Assembly: GCF_000720425.1 (NCBI RefSeq)
Contig: NZ_JOAJ01000009.1
Span: 434,001 to 498,000 of the forward strand
DNA length: 64,000 bases
Reading direction: 5' to 3'
DNA from: Nocardia rhamnosiphila NBRC 108938
GTDB taxonomy: Bacteria > Actinomycetota > Actinomycetes > Mycobacteriales > Mycobacteriaceae
Part shown: positions 8,894 to 17,239 of the stretch, piece by piece
Position numbering within the stretch: the stretch's first letter is position 1
Layout of the letters: each line of letters starts with the position of its first letter
Translations under genes and position numbers: made by a program
Notes under the pieces: generated by a model
What the model was told of the DNA's origin: nothing
What the model saw: only the letters and a program-made list of their open reading frames with translations
Databases searched by the model: none

Positions 8894-9673
8894 ATGTCCA
8901 CGCTGCCGACGCCGCATATCGATGTACATCGTGCGGGTGATCGTCTGAAGACCCGGATATCGTGGCTCGATTCCAAGCATTCGTTCTCCTTCGGCGCACA
9001 CTACGACCCCGAGAACACCCATCACGGTCTGCTGCTGGTGAACAATGACGATATCGTTCTGCCGGGCCAAGGGTTCGATACCCATCCGCACCGCGATATG
9101 GAGATCGTGACGTGGGTGCTCGAGGGATCCCTGGTTCATCAGGATTCGCTCGGTCACAGCGGCGTCATCTACCCGGGGCTCGCGCAGCGGATGAGTGCCG
9201 GTACCGGCATCCGGCATTCGGAGAAGAACGATTCGTGGCGGATCGACGGCAATCGGCCGGAACACGATGAACCGGTGCATTTCGTGCAGATGTGGGTGTT
9301 GCCCGACGAACCCGGGATCGAGCCGGGGTACCAGCAACTCGAAATCGACGACCAGCTGGCCGCGGGTGGCCTGGTGACCGTCGCGTCCGGGCTGCCGCGG
9401 TACCGCGACCGCACCGCCATCGCCATCAACAGCTCGCATTCGGCGCTGCACGTGGCGAAATCGGCGCCGGACGCGCAGGCGTCGGTGGAACTGCCCGAGG
9501 CGCCCTACCTCCACGTGTTCGTCGCCCGGGGGTCGGTCGAGATGGAGGGTGTGGGCCTGCTGGACACGGGTGACGCGGTGCGCCTGACCTTTTCCGGCGG
9601 CCAGCGGCTGATCGCGCAGGAACCGGCGGAAGTGCTGATCTGGGAGATGCATGCCCGGCTCGGCGCCGGGTAA
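8894..9673 (+). CDS. Pirin family protein
   Basis: The 259-residue protein is a bicupin of the pirin family. The N-terminal cupin has the metal-binding pattern HPHRDMEIVTWVLEGSLVHQ, with further residues in GTGIRHSE, as in YhhW-type pirins with quercetinase activity or redox roles. The C-terminal half is the usual second cupin. The start at ATG 8894 follows GGAAAGGAG at a good distance; the longer frame from 8762 has no support. The natural substrate is unknown. It has its own promoter region, divergent from the NUDIX gene. Confidence 0.9.
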   Translation: MSTLPTPHIDVHRAGDRLKTRISWLDSKHSFSFGAHYDPENTHHGLLLVNNDDIVLPGQGFDTHPHRDMEIVTWVLEGSLVHQDSLGHSGVIYPGLAQRMSAGTGIRHSEKNDSWRIDGNRPEHDEPVHFVQMWVLPDEPGIEPGYQQLEIDDQLAAGGLVTVASGLPRYRDRTAIAINSSHSALHVAKSAPDAQASVELPEAPYLHVFVARGSVEMEGVGLLDTGDAVRLTFSGGQRLIAQEPAEVLIWEMHARLGAG

Positions 9674-9794
9674 CGTCCGAAAAGTCCGGATAGGGGTCGA
9701 CCCGTGGGTGATCGACCCTCGACAATGATATGCGGACCGAGATCGCTCGAGCGTTACCGGCAGGGTCTCGACCAGCTCAGCTGAGGAGGAACGT

Positions 9795-10268
9795 ATGTCC
9801 TATCCACCGCCCCCGGGCTATCCCGAACCGGGGCCCTACCCCGGCACCGGCGGGCAACCCGAGTACTGGCAGGAATCGCCGAAACGCAAGGGGATGGCGA
9901 TCGCCGCGCTGGTCCTCGGCATCCTCGGCGTACTGAGCTTCTGGACGATCGTCGGCGGCATCCTCTTCGGGCTCATCGCGGTGATCCTCGGTGTGATCGC
10001 CCTGGTGAAGGCGAATCGCGGCACCGGCGGCGGCGGGGTCATGGCGGTGATCGGCCTGATCCTGGGCGTGCTCGCCCTCGCCGGAGTGATCGTCGTCGGC
10101 ATCGTCGGCTGGGGCATCTGGTCGGATTCGGGTGGCCGCGACTTCGTCGACTGCGTCAGCAACGCGGGCGGTGACCAGAGCGCGGTGTCGCGGTGCGAAG
10201 ACGAGTTCAACCAGCGTATCGAGGACCAGTACGGGGTGACCATCGCTCCACCGGAGCCCACCAACTGA
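9795..10268 (+). CDS. DUF4190 domain membrane protein
   Basis: This 157-residue protein has a Pro/Gly/Tyr-rich cytoplasmic N-terminus (PPPPGYPEPGPYPGTG), then two adjacent membrane segments (GMAIAALVLGILGVLSF and GGVMAVIGLILGVLALAG), the DUF4190 pattern frequent in actinobacteria. A C-terminal tail of about 50 residues with two Cys probably lies outside the membrane. GAGGAGG lies eight bases before ATG 9795. The function is unknown. A strong hairpin at 10275-10306 follows the stop codon, so it is probably a single-gene unit. Confidence 0.82.
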   Translation: MSYPPPPGYPEPGPYPGTGGQPEYWQESPKRKGMAIAALVLGILGVLSFWTIVGGILFGLIAVILGVIALVKANRGTGGGGVMAVIGLILGVLALAGVIVVGIVGWGIWSDSGGRDFVDCVSNAGGDQSAVSRCEDEFNQRIEDQYGVTIAPPEPTN

Positions 10269-10274
10269 ACGGGC

Positions 10275-10306
10275 GGGCCGGTCCGGTATCCCACTCGGAC
10301 CGGCCC
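10275..10306 (+). terminator. Hairpin after the DUF4190 gene
   Basis: A perfect 11-bp stem (10275-10285 with 10296-10306) and a 10-base loop start seven bases after the stop codon. There is no U-run, which is usual for GC-rich actinobacteria. It lies just before the M13 peptidase start at 10328 and could also separate that gene's transcript. Confidence 0.6.
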
Positions 10307-10327
10307 GGCACCGGCATACTGGATTCT

Positions 10328-12331
10328 GTGACTTCCGACGTGACCAGCCCCTCCGGTATCGATCTGACCCATCTCGACCCGGCCGTCCGGGTACAGGACG
10401 ACCTGTTCACGCATGTCAACGGCGCCTGGCTGGCCGGGTACGAGATCCCGGCCGACCGGGCGGTCGACGGCGCGTTCCGCACCCTGTTCGACCGGGCGGA
10501 GCTGGATGTGCAGGAGATCATCCGCAATGCCACGGGGGAGCCCGGCAGCGACGCCCGCAAGATCGCCGACCTCTACGCCTCCTTCATGGACACCGACGCG
10601 GTCGAGTCCGTGGGCCTGTCCCCCGTCGTCGAAGAACTGGCCGCGCCGGCGCGGGTCACCGACCGGGGTGAGTTCGCCGGGCTGCTGGGCCGGCTGCAGC
10701 GGGTCGGCGTTTCCGGTGCGGTCGCCGTCTACGTCGATACCGACGATAAGAACTCCCAGCGCTACCTCGTCTACGCGACGCAGTCCGGGATCGGGCTGCC
10801 CGACGAGTCCTACTACCGCTCCGACGAGTACGCCGAGGTGCGGGAGCGCTATATCGCACATATCGACCGGATGTTCGCACTGGTGGCGGCCGATCCGCGG
10901 ATCGCGGAGCTGCTGCCGGCGGGCCCGGTGGGCAGCCGCGTCTTCGAACTCGAACGCAAACTCGCAGCCGGGCACTGGGATGTGGTGCGCCGTCGCGACG
11001 CCGAATTGAGCTACAACCTCACCACTTTCACCGACCTGGCGGCCGCGCATCCGGAATTCGACTGGACCGCCTGGGCCGACGGTCTCACCGAAGGCGTCAC
11101 GGGGGGCGGCCCGGACCTGCTGGCCGAGCTGGTGGTCCGGCAACCCGACTTCCTCCGGACCTTCGCGCAGCTGTGGGCATCGGAATCGCTCGAGGAGTGG
11201 CGGCTGTGGGCACAGTGGCGGGTGCTGCGGTCCCGCGCGCCCTATCTCACCGAGGCAGTGGTCGAGGAGAGTTTCGATTTCTACGGCCGCACGCTGACCG
11301 GCGCCCAGGAGAACCGCGAGCGGTGGAAGCGCGGGGTGTCGCTGGTCCAGGATCTGCTCGGTGAAGCCGTGGGCAAACTGTATGTGGCCGAGCACTTTCC
11401 GCCCGAGGCCAAGGCCGCGATGGTGCGGCTGGTGGAGAACCTGCGCGAGGCATACCGCCGCAATATCGCCGAGCTGGAGTGGATGAGCCCGGCGACGCGG
11501 CAGGCGGCGCTGGCGAAACTGGACAAGTTCACGCCCAAGATCGGCTACCCCGAGCGCTGGCGCGACTATTCCGCGTTCACCGTGGCGCCGGCCGACCTGG
11601 TCGGCAACTACCGCCGCGGCTACGCCGTCGACCACGACCGGGACCTGAACAAGCTCGGCGGCCCGGTGGACCGGGACGAATGGTTCATGACCCCGCAGAC
11701 CGTGAACGCCTACTACAACCCGGGGATGAACGAGATCGTCTTCCCGGCCGCCATCCTGCAGCCGCCGTTCTTCGATATGAACGCCGACGACGCCGCCAAC
11801 TACGGTGGGATCGGGGCGGTGATCGGGCACGAGATCGGGCACGGCTTCGACGATCAGGGCGCCAAGTACGACGGCGACGGCAATATGGTCGACTGGTGGA
11901 CCGATACCGATCGCGCCGAGTTCGGTAAGCGCACGCGAGCGTTGATCGACCAGTACGACGTGCTCTCCCCCGCCGATCTGTCCGACGAGCACACCGTGAA
12001 CGGTGAGTTCACGATCGGCGAGAACATCGGCGACCTGGGCGGACTCTCGATCGCGCTGCAGGCGTACCGGATATCACTGGACGGGCGGGACGCACCGGTG
12101 ATCGACGGTCTGACCGGACTGCAGCGGGTGTTCTTCGGCTGGGCGCAGGTCTGGCGGACCAAAGCGCGGCCCGAGGAAGCGGTTCGCCGGCTCGCGGTGG
12201 ACCCGCACTCCCCCGCGGAGTTCCGCTGCAATGCGGTGGTCCGCAATATCGACGCCTTCCACGAGGCCTTCGACCTGACCCCGGACGACGCCCTCTACCT
12301 GGCGCCCGAGGAGCGGGTCAAGATTTGGTAA
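10328..12331 (+). CDS. M13 family zinc metallopeptidase (Zmp1/PepO-like)
   Basis: This 667-residue protein is a neprilysin-type (M13) endopeptidase that cleaves short peptides. The zinc site HEIGH lies at about 501-505, and the third ligand E565 with D569 lies in ENIGDLGGL. The substrate-binding VNAYYNP and the region near FPAAILQPPFF are also present. Its length fits mycobacterial Zmp1 (about 660 residues). No signal peptide is visible at the chosen GTG 10328, as in Zmp1. The longer reading frame from 10193 overlaps the previous gene and was not used. Role in the host or cell wall is unknown here. Confidence 0.92.
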   Translation: MTSDVTSPSGIDLTHLDPAVRVQDDLFTHVNGAWLAGYEIPADRAVDGAFRTLFDRAELDVQEIIRNATGEPGSDARKIADLYASFMDTDAVESVGLSPVVEELAAPARVTDRGEFAGLLGRLQRVGVSGAVAVYVDTDDKNSQRYLVYATQSGIGLPDESYYRSDEYAEVRERYIAHIDRMFALVAADPRIAELLPAGPVGSRVFELERKLAAGHWDVVRRRDAELSYNLTTFTDLAAAHPEFDWTAWADGLTEGVTGGGPDLLAELVVRQPDFLRTFAQLWASESLEEWRLWAQWRVLRSRAPYLTEAVVEESFDFYGRTLTGAQENRERWKRGVSLVQDLLGEAVGKLYVAEHFPPEAKAAMVRLVENLREAYRRNIAELEWMSPATRQAALAKLDKFTPKIGYPERWRDYSAFTVAPADLVGNYRRGYAVDHDRDLNKLGGPVDRDEWFMTPQTVNAYYNPGMNEIVFPAAILQPPFFDMNADDAANYGGIGAVIGHEIGHGFDDQGAKYDGDGNMVDWWTDTDRAEFGKRTRALIDQYDVLSPADLSDEHTVNGEFTIGENIGDLGGLSIALQAYRISLDGRDAPVIDGLTGLQRVFFGWAQVWRTKARPEEAVRRLAVDPHSPAEFRCNAVVRNIDAFHEAFDLTPDDALYLAPEERVKIW

Positions 12332-12349
12332 TCGTCACCCAGTAACGAC

Positions 12350-12385
12350 GGTGTGGCCCGCCCGGAGGATCGGACAGGCCACACC
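12350..12385 (+). terminator. Hairpin after the M13 peptidase gene
   Basis: A 9-bp perfect stem (GGTGTGGCC at 12350-12358 and GGCCACACC at 12377-12385) starts 18 bases after the stop codon. Position suggests a terminator for the metallopeptidase transcript. Confidence 0.5.
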
Positions 12386-12459
12386 CAGTCTTGGGGCTGG
12401 TCGGTACCCGAGGCCGTGCGCCGTGCCTTGGGGCCCTGAGGGTGAACTCACTCGCCAAG

Positions 12460-12522
12460 GTGCTGTGTTTATCGGCGCCGCCTCCGGCGTCGCGGGGTCG
12501 AGGCCCCCGACGGGCCTCGACC
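12460..12522 (+). repeat. Intergenic nested-palindrome element, copy 2 (internally deleted)
   Basis: This copy has the same orientation as the one at 71-199. It keeps the leading TGCTGTGTTT-type end, the GGCGCCG/CGGCGTCGC region and the outer stem (12496-12506 with 12512-12522). The 21-bp inner stem and its loop are missing, so only five bases separate the outer arms. About 200 bases of unremarkable sequence lie between it and copy 3. Confidence 0.75.
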
Positions 12523-12725
12523 ATTTCAGGGCCTCGCTGAACTTGCCGACCATGCTGTTGGGGCTGGATGTGACCGCGCTCTACCTGGTCACTCGGCGCC
12601 GAGAGGGTGCGGCATTCCGTGGATGAATCAACATCCGAGGTCAGTAGTGCGGGCGCCTCGACATGCGATTCGGACCTCGAATGCCGACGTAACCGCATGT
12701 GTCGAGTGTTGCGAGACACCTCAAA

Positions 12726-12858
12726 GGGTTGAGGCCCGTCTCGCCGTTTCGGCCTCGAAGTGCATGCGGCGGAGCCGCGAGTCTCGAGGCCGAAACGGCG
12801 AGACACTAGGGGGCCTCAACCCCGCGGCGCCGCAGGCGCCGCCGAAAACACAGCTCAG
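12726..12858 (-). repeat. Intergenic nested-palindrome element, copy 3 (full length, inverted)
   Basis: This copy is inverted relative to the one at 71-199. The outer stem pairs 12726-12737 with 12811-12822. The inner stem pairs 12738-12758 with 12784-12804 (21 bp, perfect). The small hairpin pairs 12824-12831 with 12835-12842. Compared with copy 1 the inner arms differ at three positions and each change is matched on the other arm. The element touches the stop codon of the L,D-transpeptidase, so it may also act as that gene's terminator. Confidence 0.85.
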
Positions 12859-13742
12859 TTCCAGTCGCCCAGGCCGTCGCCGGCGTTGAGGGTGCCGCCC
12901 TGGGTGTTTTGCACGACCACCGCGTCACCCTTCTTGACGTTTTCGTAGAACCACTTGGCGTCCTCGGTGCTCACATTGAGGCAGCCGTGGCTGGTGTTCG
13001 CGTAGCCCTGGGAGCCGACCGACCACGGTGCGGCGTGTACGAAGATTCCGCTGTTGGAGATGCGGGTCGCGTATTCGACATCGAGCTTGTAGCCCTCGGG
13101 GGCGTCGATCGGGACTCCGTAGGTCGAGGAGTCCATGACCATTTCACGCTTCTGCTCGCCGACGATATAGGTGCCGTTGGGCGTTTCGTGGTCGACCTTG
13201 CCCATCGAGGTCGGCATGGTGCGCACGACCTCGCCGTTACGGGTCACGGTGATCATCTTGGTGTTGTCGTCGGCGGTGGCGATCACCGCGTCACCGACGT
13301 GGAAGGCGCTGCGGCTGCCGCCGGCCTCGACCACGATATCGCTCTGCGCGGGCCAGAACTCGTTCGGCCGCCAGCGCACCTGCTTATCGCTCCACCAGTA
13401 GAAATGGCCGGGTACCTCGGTCGAAGAGGTGATCTTGATGGCGCGTTCGGCGGCGGCGCGATCGTCGATCGGGTCCTTGAAGTTGATGATGATCGGCTGC
13501 GCGATGCCGACCTCTTCGCCTTCGGAGGGGTTGATCGCCGGCGGCGCGAAGTTGGCCGCGGGCGGCGCGGGCTCGACGACGCCTGCCGCCGACCCGGAGG
13601 GCAGGCTCGGCAGCGCGTAGACCGGCGCCGTGGCCACCGTGGTGGCTGCGGCGACCGCGGCCGTCAACAGGACACCCTGCCGAAGCCGCCGCTGGGCGCG
13701 GCGACCGGTCGGCAGCGACCCGGTGTTGTCGAAGACATGCAT
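12855..13742 (-). CDS. L,D-transpeptidase with Ig-like domain
   Basis: This enzyme forms 3-3 cross-links in peptidoglycan on the outer face of the membrane and is typically sensitive to carbapenems. The 295-residue protein has a short cytoplasmic start, a hydrophobic export/anchor segment (about 22-45), a Pro-rich linker, an Ig-like domain (around EEVGIAQPIIINFKDPIDD), and a YkuD catalytic domain with IFVHAAPWSVGS and SHGCLNVS. The catalytic His and Cys are H252 and C254 of HGC. This is the Ldt architecture of mycobacteria. ATG 13742 was chosen because the export segment follows at once. A palindromic repeat abuts its stop. Confidence 0.93.
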   Translation of the reverse strand: MHVFDNTGSLPTGRRAQRRLRQGVLLTAAVAAATTVATAPVYALPSLPSGSAAGVVEPAPPAANFAPPAINPSEGEEVGIAQPIIINFKDPIDDRAAAERAIKITSSTEVPGHFYWWSDKQVRWRPNEFWPAQSDIVVEAGGSRSAFHVGDAVIATADDNTKMITVTRNGEVVRTMPTSMGKVDHETPNGTYIVGEQKREMVMDSSTYGVPIDAPEGYKLDVEYATRISNSGIFVHAAPWSVGSQGYANTSHGCLNVSTEDAKWFYENVKKGDAVVVQNTQGGTLNAGDGLGDWN

Positions 13743-14376
13743 AAGAGTGTTCGTCCGTCCATTCGACTCTGGAGCGCACGGGGCCTGTGGGCCGCCGATG
13801 CCTCCTTCGGAGCACCCCGGCGAGTGTTCGCGGAGTTCTGTGGAGCCCCTCCACGGCCGTCCGGCCCGTGGGCGTCTGGATCGTCCGCGCGCCACCGGTC
13901 GTAGAGTTGTGGAGCGGTCCCGACGGGCTGGTGCGCATCGCGGAAGCTCGCTGGATCCAGCCGATGCGCCTCCGCTCCGAGTTCCTTCGTACTGCCTTTA
14001 CGAAGTCGTGACCAGTCCCGTTTTCCGTTATATAGCCGTTATGCATCGCAGGTGTGTCGTAGCACGCTCCCCCGGCGGGGCGCTCGCGGGCCCGTTGGAT
14101 GCCCGGTGGGCCGGGGATTCCTGTTCGGACGGTGTGTCCGAGCCCGGCGATGGTGATCTGCGTTACCAAACCTGTCGATGAGATATGTCACGCCACCCCG
14201 CTGTCTCCACGGCGCGGCCGTTGCCGGTGCCGTCGCGGCTCCCCGTGGGCGGCGCCATCGGAGTCGACGCTCGGGCCGCCATGGTGTATTCATGGCGTGA
14301 TATTGCTGGCGGAGCTGTAGTGAGGCGCGGATTCGATGCGGTGGCAGAGTTCGGCATCACAGCGGGAGGACTGTGC
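13743..14376. other. Divergent intergenic region, no gene seen
   Basis: This 634-base gap separates the L,D-transpeptidase (leftward) from a lipoprotein gene (rightward) and should hold both promoters. The stretch near 14020-14040 is unusually AT-rich for the window (TTATATAG-like) and is the best candidate for a -10 region. The open frames here have no ribosome binding site or recognisable protein and look like noise. Confidence 0.4.
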
Positions 14377-15018
14377 GTGTCTGGTTGGGCATCATCTCGA
14401 TTGTCGGTGGCGATCGCCGGGGCCGCGGTAGCGGTCGGCCTGGCGGTCGCGGGCTGTAGTTCCACCATCGAGGGCCGGGCGCAACCGGTGCTGGAGACCG
14501 GCACGGTGGACGCGGTGGACGTGACCGGGACCCCCGGCTCCGGCGAGACCTCGCGCACCACCACCTCCAGTGCGCCGCCGACCACCACCCCGGAGGCCGG
14601 CGACGTCAGTTTCGATGCCGAGGTCGGTGACTGCGTGACCCTCGGTGGAACCACCACCGACGCCAGTATCGAAGCGGCGTCCTGCGGTAGCAACGAGTCG
14701 AACTACAAGGTGATCGGCAAGGCCGAGCAGAGCAGCCAGTGTGTCGGCGATGCCGACAACTACTACGCCGAGAGTCGGAACGGTATCGAGATGGGGGCGT
14801 TGTGCCTCGATATCGACTGGGTGGTCGGCGGCTGTATGGATGTGGGCGGCGGGACGACCGGCCCGGAGCGTATCGATTGCACCGAGACCTCGGCCGCCGA
14901 CGGGGTGAAGGTCGTCGCGATCGAGCAGGGCGCCACCGAGGTCGACGCGTGTGGCGCGGGCAGTTCCGGATATGTGTACCCGGAGCGGCGCTTCGTGGTG
15001 TGCGTCGACGAACTCTGA
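14377..15018 (+). CDS. LppU/SCO3897-like lipoprotein
   Basis: The 213-residue product has a bacterial lipoprotein signal: hydrophobic VAIAGAAVAVGLAVAGC with the lipidated Cys at about 27. A Thr/Ser/Pro-rich linker follows (about 45-70), then a C-terminal domain with six or more Cys (VGDCVTLGG, AASCGSNES, GALCLDIDW), consistent with disulfides outside the membrane. This matches the LppU-type family of actinobacterial lipoproteins, whose function is not established. GTG 14377 follows GGGAGGA at the right spacing; the frame from 14185 adds unlikely sequence. A hairpin terminator follows. Confidence 0.78.
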   Translation: MSGWASSRLSVAIAGAAVAVGLAVAGCSSTIEGRAQPVLETGTVDAVDVTGTPGSGETSRTTTSSAPPTTTPEAGDVSFDAEVGDCVTLGGTTTDASIEAASCGSNESNYKVIGKAEQSSQCVGDADNYYAESRNGIEMGALCLDIDWVVGGCMDVGGGTTGPERIDCTETSAADGVKVVAIEQGATEVDACGAGSSGYVYPERRFVVCVDEL

Positions 15019-15061
15019 GGTTTCTCGATCCGTCCCGGTGGATGCGCCGGGGGGCGGAAAC

Positions 15062-15096
15062 GAACGAGGCGGGCACCAGGGGTGTCCGCCTCGTTC
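15062..15096. terminator. Hairpin between convergent genes
   Basis: A 16-bp stem (15062-15077 with 15081-15096) with one G-T mismatch and a 3-base loop lies between the convergent lipoprotein and S1 protease genes. It can serve both directions. Confidence 0.7.
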
Positions 15097-15113
15097 TGTC
15101 TCTCCGGTAGCCG

Positions 15114-15806
15114 CTAGATGGGCCGGTACCCGGCTCCGATGCCGTGGCGACTGTCGATATCACCCATGATGGTCGTCATATTGGTGCCGACCTCGGGGCC
15201 GAAGCAGGCGATCGCCAGATAGGCGTTCACCATGCCGACCAGCGTGGAACCGACGACCACCGGGGCACCGGAGTCGCCTTCCATCACACACATCTGTGAC
15301 CAGGTCTCCATACTGCTGGCGAAGATGTCTCCGTAGGCGAGACCGCAGGTGTTGCCGGTGGTGCGGCCTTCCTTGCAGACGATATTGGGGAACTGGGCCG
15401 GCGCGCCGACCCCGGTGATGCTCAGGTTGCCGATCCGGTTGACCGGCGTCACCCGGCCCGGCTCGAACTCGAGTACCGCGTAGTCCAGGTCCTGGTTGGA
15501 GTAGACGAACCGGCCGAGCACGCCGGCACCCGGGTCCTGTTCCGAATACACTTCGTGCCCGGGCGTTCCGCAGTGTCCCGCGGTGAGGCCGACGAGTCTG
15601 CCGGCGCCGTCGTGACCGATCGTGGTGAGCGTGCACTGGATCGCATACTCGGACATCTGGCCGGACTCAGAGGAGATGATGAGCCCCGAGCCACCACCGA
15701 GTACGGGCCGGGCGGGGTCGGCGGCTGCCGTCCCGGTGCCGAGTAACGCCGTACTCAGTGCCACGGCGAAGACGGCACTGGCCGCCTGGGCGAGTTTCCT
15801 GAACAT
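15114..15806 (-). CDS. Secreted S1 family serine protease (chymotrypsin fold)
   Basis: This 230-residue protein has a Sec signal peptide with likely cleavage after GTAAA (about residue 29). The catalytic triad is visible: H78 in LTAGHCG, D109 in QDLDYAVLEF and S179 in EGDSGAPVVV. Paired Cys residues fit the disulfides of secreted actinobacterial S1 proteases. There is no long pro-region between signal and protease, so it may lack an inhibitory propeptide or use a very short one. ATG 15806 follows GGAGGG; a longer frame to 15854 is unsupported. Substrate unknown. Confidence 0.88.
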   Translation of the reverse strand: MFRKLAQAASAVFAVALSTALLGTGTAAADPARPVLGGGSGLIISSESGQMSEYAIQCTLTTIGHDGAGRLVGLTAGHCGTPGHEVYSEQDPGAGVLGRFVYSNQDLDYAVLEFEPGRVTPVNRIGNLSITGVGAPAQFPNIVCKEGRTTGNTCGLAYGDIFASSMETWSQMCVMEGDSGAPVVVGSTLVGMVNAYLAIACFGPEVGTNMTTIMGDIDSRHGIGAGYRPI

Positions 15807-16309
15807 ATCCCTCCAGACCTTGAAGCCGCACGATATCAATGTGTGGCACCTCATCGTGGCAGCAAAGGCCCCGACGCGCGCCCCGAGTAACCGTTACCCG
15901 CGAGTTCCGTTGCGTAACAGAGGGGTTCGGCTTTTCGGTCGTGCATTCGGCCGGGGTGCTCCGCGTGCGGTGTGCACCGCACGAACTCCGGCCACGATAA
16001 CCCTCGGAAGAATAGCCGAACGCTATTAATTGTCCCGGATTTGGGCGCGCGGGTCGAGTAACGGTCGAATCTCCGGACTGCCGCGAAAGGGTTAATTTCC
16101 CGGAATACTCTCCGTTATTTAAGTGAACCATGATTCGCATCGGTTCTCGCGGTCTTCGTTACATTCGGGGCCGGTCAGCGGTATGTTCTTCCGGTGTCGC
16201 GGAACTCTCGTTGGGATACACACCAAGGAACGTGTGATAACTCAGTGGTCACGCCACAAAGTGATGAACATCTGTGATCGAGGTCTCGCGCCTATGGTGT
16301 GTTCCGCAC

Positions 16310-16321
16310 TACTACGTAGTA
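16310..16321. promoter_or_regulatory. Palindrome upstream of the yrbE-mce operon
   Basis: TACTACGTAGTA is a perfect 12-bp palindrome, framed by CAC and GTG, 60 bases before the yrbEA start. It could be an operator of a TetR- or GntR-like regulator. The rest of the 574-base gap (15807-16380) has no supported gene. It contains the 11-bp palindrome GTAACCGTTAC at 15887-15897, nearer the protease, and an AT-rich stretch around 16130-16280 suited to promoters. Confidence 0.4.
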
Positions 16322-16380
16322 AGGTGCCTCAAGCAAACCAGCCGTCGGGGTAGGTAACCGACGTCGAGAGGGGTTAGTCA

Positions 16381-17235
16381 GTGCAGTCGACCAAGAGTCC
16401 ACCAACAGGTTCTCGGTTGAGCGGGGCGGTCGAGTGGACGCGGGACTACTGGCGCGACCACCCCCGACGTTCCTTGGAAACGCTCGGCCGGCAGATGACC
16501 ATGGGTGTCGAAGCGGTCTCCGAACTCGTGGTCAGTATCTTCCGCGGCCGGTTCCCTCTCGACGAGTTCATCCGGCAGTGCGCCTTCATGGCGAGCGTCG
16601 CCGCGGCGCCCACACTCCTCGTGGCGATTCCGATCGGTGTCATCGTATCCATCCAGGTCGGCGCGGTCGCGCAGCAGGTCGGCGCCACCTCGTTCATCGG
16701 CGCGGCCAACGGCCTCGGCATCATCCAGCAGGGCGCGCCTCTGGTCACCGTGCTGATGATCGCGGGCGCGGTCGGGTCCGCGATCTGTGCCGACCTCGGC
16801 TCCCGAACCATTCGGGAGGAAATCGACGCCATGAAAGTGATGGGTGTCGACCCACTGCGCCGGCTCGTGGCACCCCGGCTCGGCGCCGCAATGCTGGTCA
16901 GCGTGCTGCTCTGCGGTTTCGTGGTCTTCGTCGGATTTCTGACCGGATACATTTTCAATATTTTCGCCCAGGGTGGCACCCCGGGTTCCTATATCGCGAC
17001 CTTCGCCTCGTTTGCGATAACGCTCGACCTGCTTGTCGCGCTGGTGAAATCGCTGTTGTTCGGCCTGCTCGCGGCAATCATCGCCTGCGATACCGGATTG
17101 AACACCCGCGGTGGTCCGGGCGGTGTCGCCAACTCGGTGAATACCGCCGTTGTCATGTCCGCGGTGATGTTGTTCGGAGTGAATGTGATCTTCACCCAGG
17201 TGTACAACACTTTGTTCCCCCCGCAGGTGGTGTGA
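16381..17235 (+). CDS. yrbEA: YrbE family permease A of the Mce transporter
   Basis: YrbEA is one of two MlaE-type permeases that, with an Mkl/MceG ATPase encoded elsewhere, power lipid import through Mce proteins. The 284-residue protein has about five or six membrane segments and the family's cytoplasmic motif SRTIREEIDAMKVMGVDPL, the EQ-loop-like coupling region. GTG 16381 follows GAGAGGGG at a suitable distance. It opens a gapless run of ten same-strand genes to 26855. No ATPase gene is in the window, as is usual for mce operons. Confidence 0.93.
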   Translation: MQSTKSPPTGSRLSGAVEWTRDYWRDHPRRSLETLGRQMTMGVEAVSELVVSIFRGRFPLDEFIRQCAFMASVAAAPTLLVAIPIGVIVSIQVGAVAQQVGATSFIGAANGLGIIQQGAPLVTVLMIAGAVGSAICADLGSRTIREEIDAMKVMGVDPLRRLVAPRLGAAMLVSVLLCGFVVFVGFLTGYIFNIFAQGGTPGSYIATFASFAITLDLLVALVKSLLFGLLAAIIACDTGLNTRGGPGGVANSVNTAVVMSAVMLFGVNVIFTQVYNTLFPPQVV

Positions 17236-17239
17236 GCCG

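Noticed and set aside
12430..12860. Pair of opposed repeats as the ends of an insertion sequence
   Set aside because: Only about 200 bases lie between them and no transposase is present; one copy is a shortened version of the whole element, not a terminal repeat.
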